Shown in pieces: positions 63,756 through 64,000 of a stretch of DNA of 64,000 bases; within the stretch, counting starts at the first letter, position 1, and each line of letters opens with the position of its first letter. The notes under the pieces were generated by a model, which had not been told where the DNA came from, searched no databases, and worked only from the letters and a program-made list of their open reading frames with translations. Source of the DNA: Candidatus Rifleibacteriota bacterium (GTDB taxonomy: Bacteria > Muiribacteriota > Ozemobacteria > Ozemobacterales > Ozemobacteraceae); the NCBI GenBank assembly GCA_015233565.1, contig JADFXM010000011.1:62001-126000 (forward strand), read 5' to 3'. A program made the translations under genes and the position numbers.

Positions 63756-64000
63756 TTATTCGGCAAGAACGAATTCAAGCTCTTTTATACTTTTTTGAAA
63801 GTTTTCAGGAATGTTTGAGGTGAACAAAGCCACCGCCATGTTTTCCTGCCGGAAATAACTGATAACCGGTGCTTTCAGTTCTATTTCCGGAAGTTTCTCA
63901 GGATATTGATTTTCCTTTTTATTTTTTCGGAAATAGTGGATCATGAATTTTGTTTCCCCTGAAATTGGTTCAGCTGCTGCGCCGCTTAGAACTTTCTCAA
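63756..64000 (-). CDS. C-terminal part of an unknown protein (5' partial)
   Basis: The minus-strand frame is open from the right edge to the stop at 63756, giving 81 residues; the ATG at 63944 is probably internal because the frame continues upstream without a stop or ribosome site (GAAAEPISGETKFMIHYFRK). The residues have a mixed alpha/beta pattern (APVISYFRQENMAVALFTSN, SIKELEFVLAE) but match no family I can name. Confidence 0.5.
   Translation of the reverse strand, partial: EKVLSGAAAEPISGETKFMIHYFRKNKKENQYPEKLPEIELKAPVISYFRQENMAVALFTSNIPENFQKSIKELEFVLAE

Overview
This AT-rich bacterial window carries a magnetosome gene cluster. The core is at 3284-14859, all on the + strand: a MamI-like two-helix membrane protein, a MamE-like HtrA protease with two PDZ domains, a second membrane-anchored HtrA/PDZ protease, a PDZ-only membrane protein, a MamB-like cation diffusion facilitator, a P-type cation ATPase, a MamP-like PDZ protein ending in two CxxCH magnetochrome-type haem motifs, a small coiled-coil protein and a histidine-rich membrane protein of DUF4405 type. 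No mamK, mamA, mamQ or mamM is visible inside the window. The gene content (clustered coiled-coil and receiver proteins, anaerobic histidine/glutamate fermentation, PilB-type ATPase, no alphaproteobacterial mamAB order) suggests a deep-branching magnetotactic lineage. Candidatus Riflebacteria is one candidate that I cannot confirm from sequence alone.

Region by region: 1-1000 holds the end of a gene with a two-CW-like cysteine/tryptophan tail and repeat-rich DNA. 1007-2509 is an MHS-type transporter, followed by a decayed gene. 3284-14859 is the magnetosome cluster. 14860-19580 is repeat-rich: one copy of a MITE-like element, a secreted-looking methyltransferase, a GC-rich multi-hairpin element, an ATPase fragment, a DUF4143 ATPase with operator-like palindromes, and an inverted-repeat element. 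19585-36680 combines two-component proteins (four histidine kinases or receivers) with seven coiled-coil proteins, including a 1744-residue receiver/coiled-coil/HEAT protein and a degenerate receiver; it looks like an intracellular scaffold plus its signalling. 36839-39134 holds an Uma2 nuclease-fold protein, a secreted MsrB-MsrA fusion and a rubrerythrin-like protein. 39135-41015 is non-coding and repeat-rich.

From 41016 the window is mostly metabolic and envelope genes. A 2-hydroxyacyl-CoA dehydratase activator precedes hutH-hutU-ftcD, which fits histidine to glutamate fermentation. PdxA with an unusual insertion, a GT2 glycosyltransferase and a 23S/16S pseudouridine synthase follow. A minus-strand block holds a secreted protein, a PilB/GspE ATPase fused to a histidine-kinase ATPase domain, and a TPR protein. 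The last part contains a single-domain Clp-type AAA+ protein, a Core-2-like glycosyltransferase, UDP-galactopyranose mutase, rhodanese, a pseudo-rhomboid, UppP and a LysM/glucosaminidase-like protein. A second copy of the MITE-like element, inverted relative to the first, lies at 63581-63740.

The working picture is an anaerobic or microaerophilic fermenter. The Mam proteins would import iron and mature magnetite in a membrane compartment, and the adjoining coiled-coil/receiver block may position or regulate an organelle or other polar structure. That last link is inference from proximity only.
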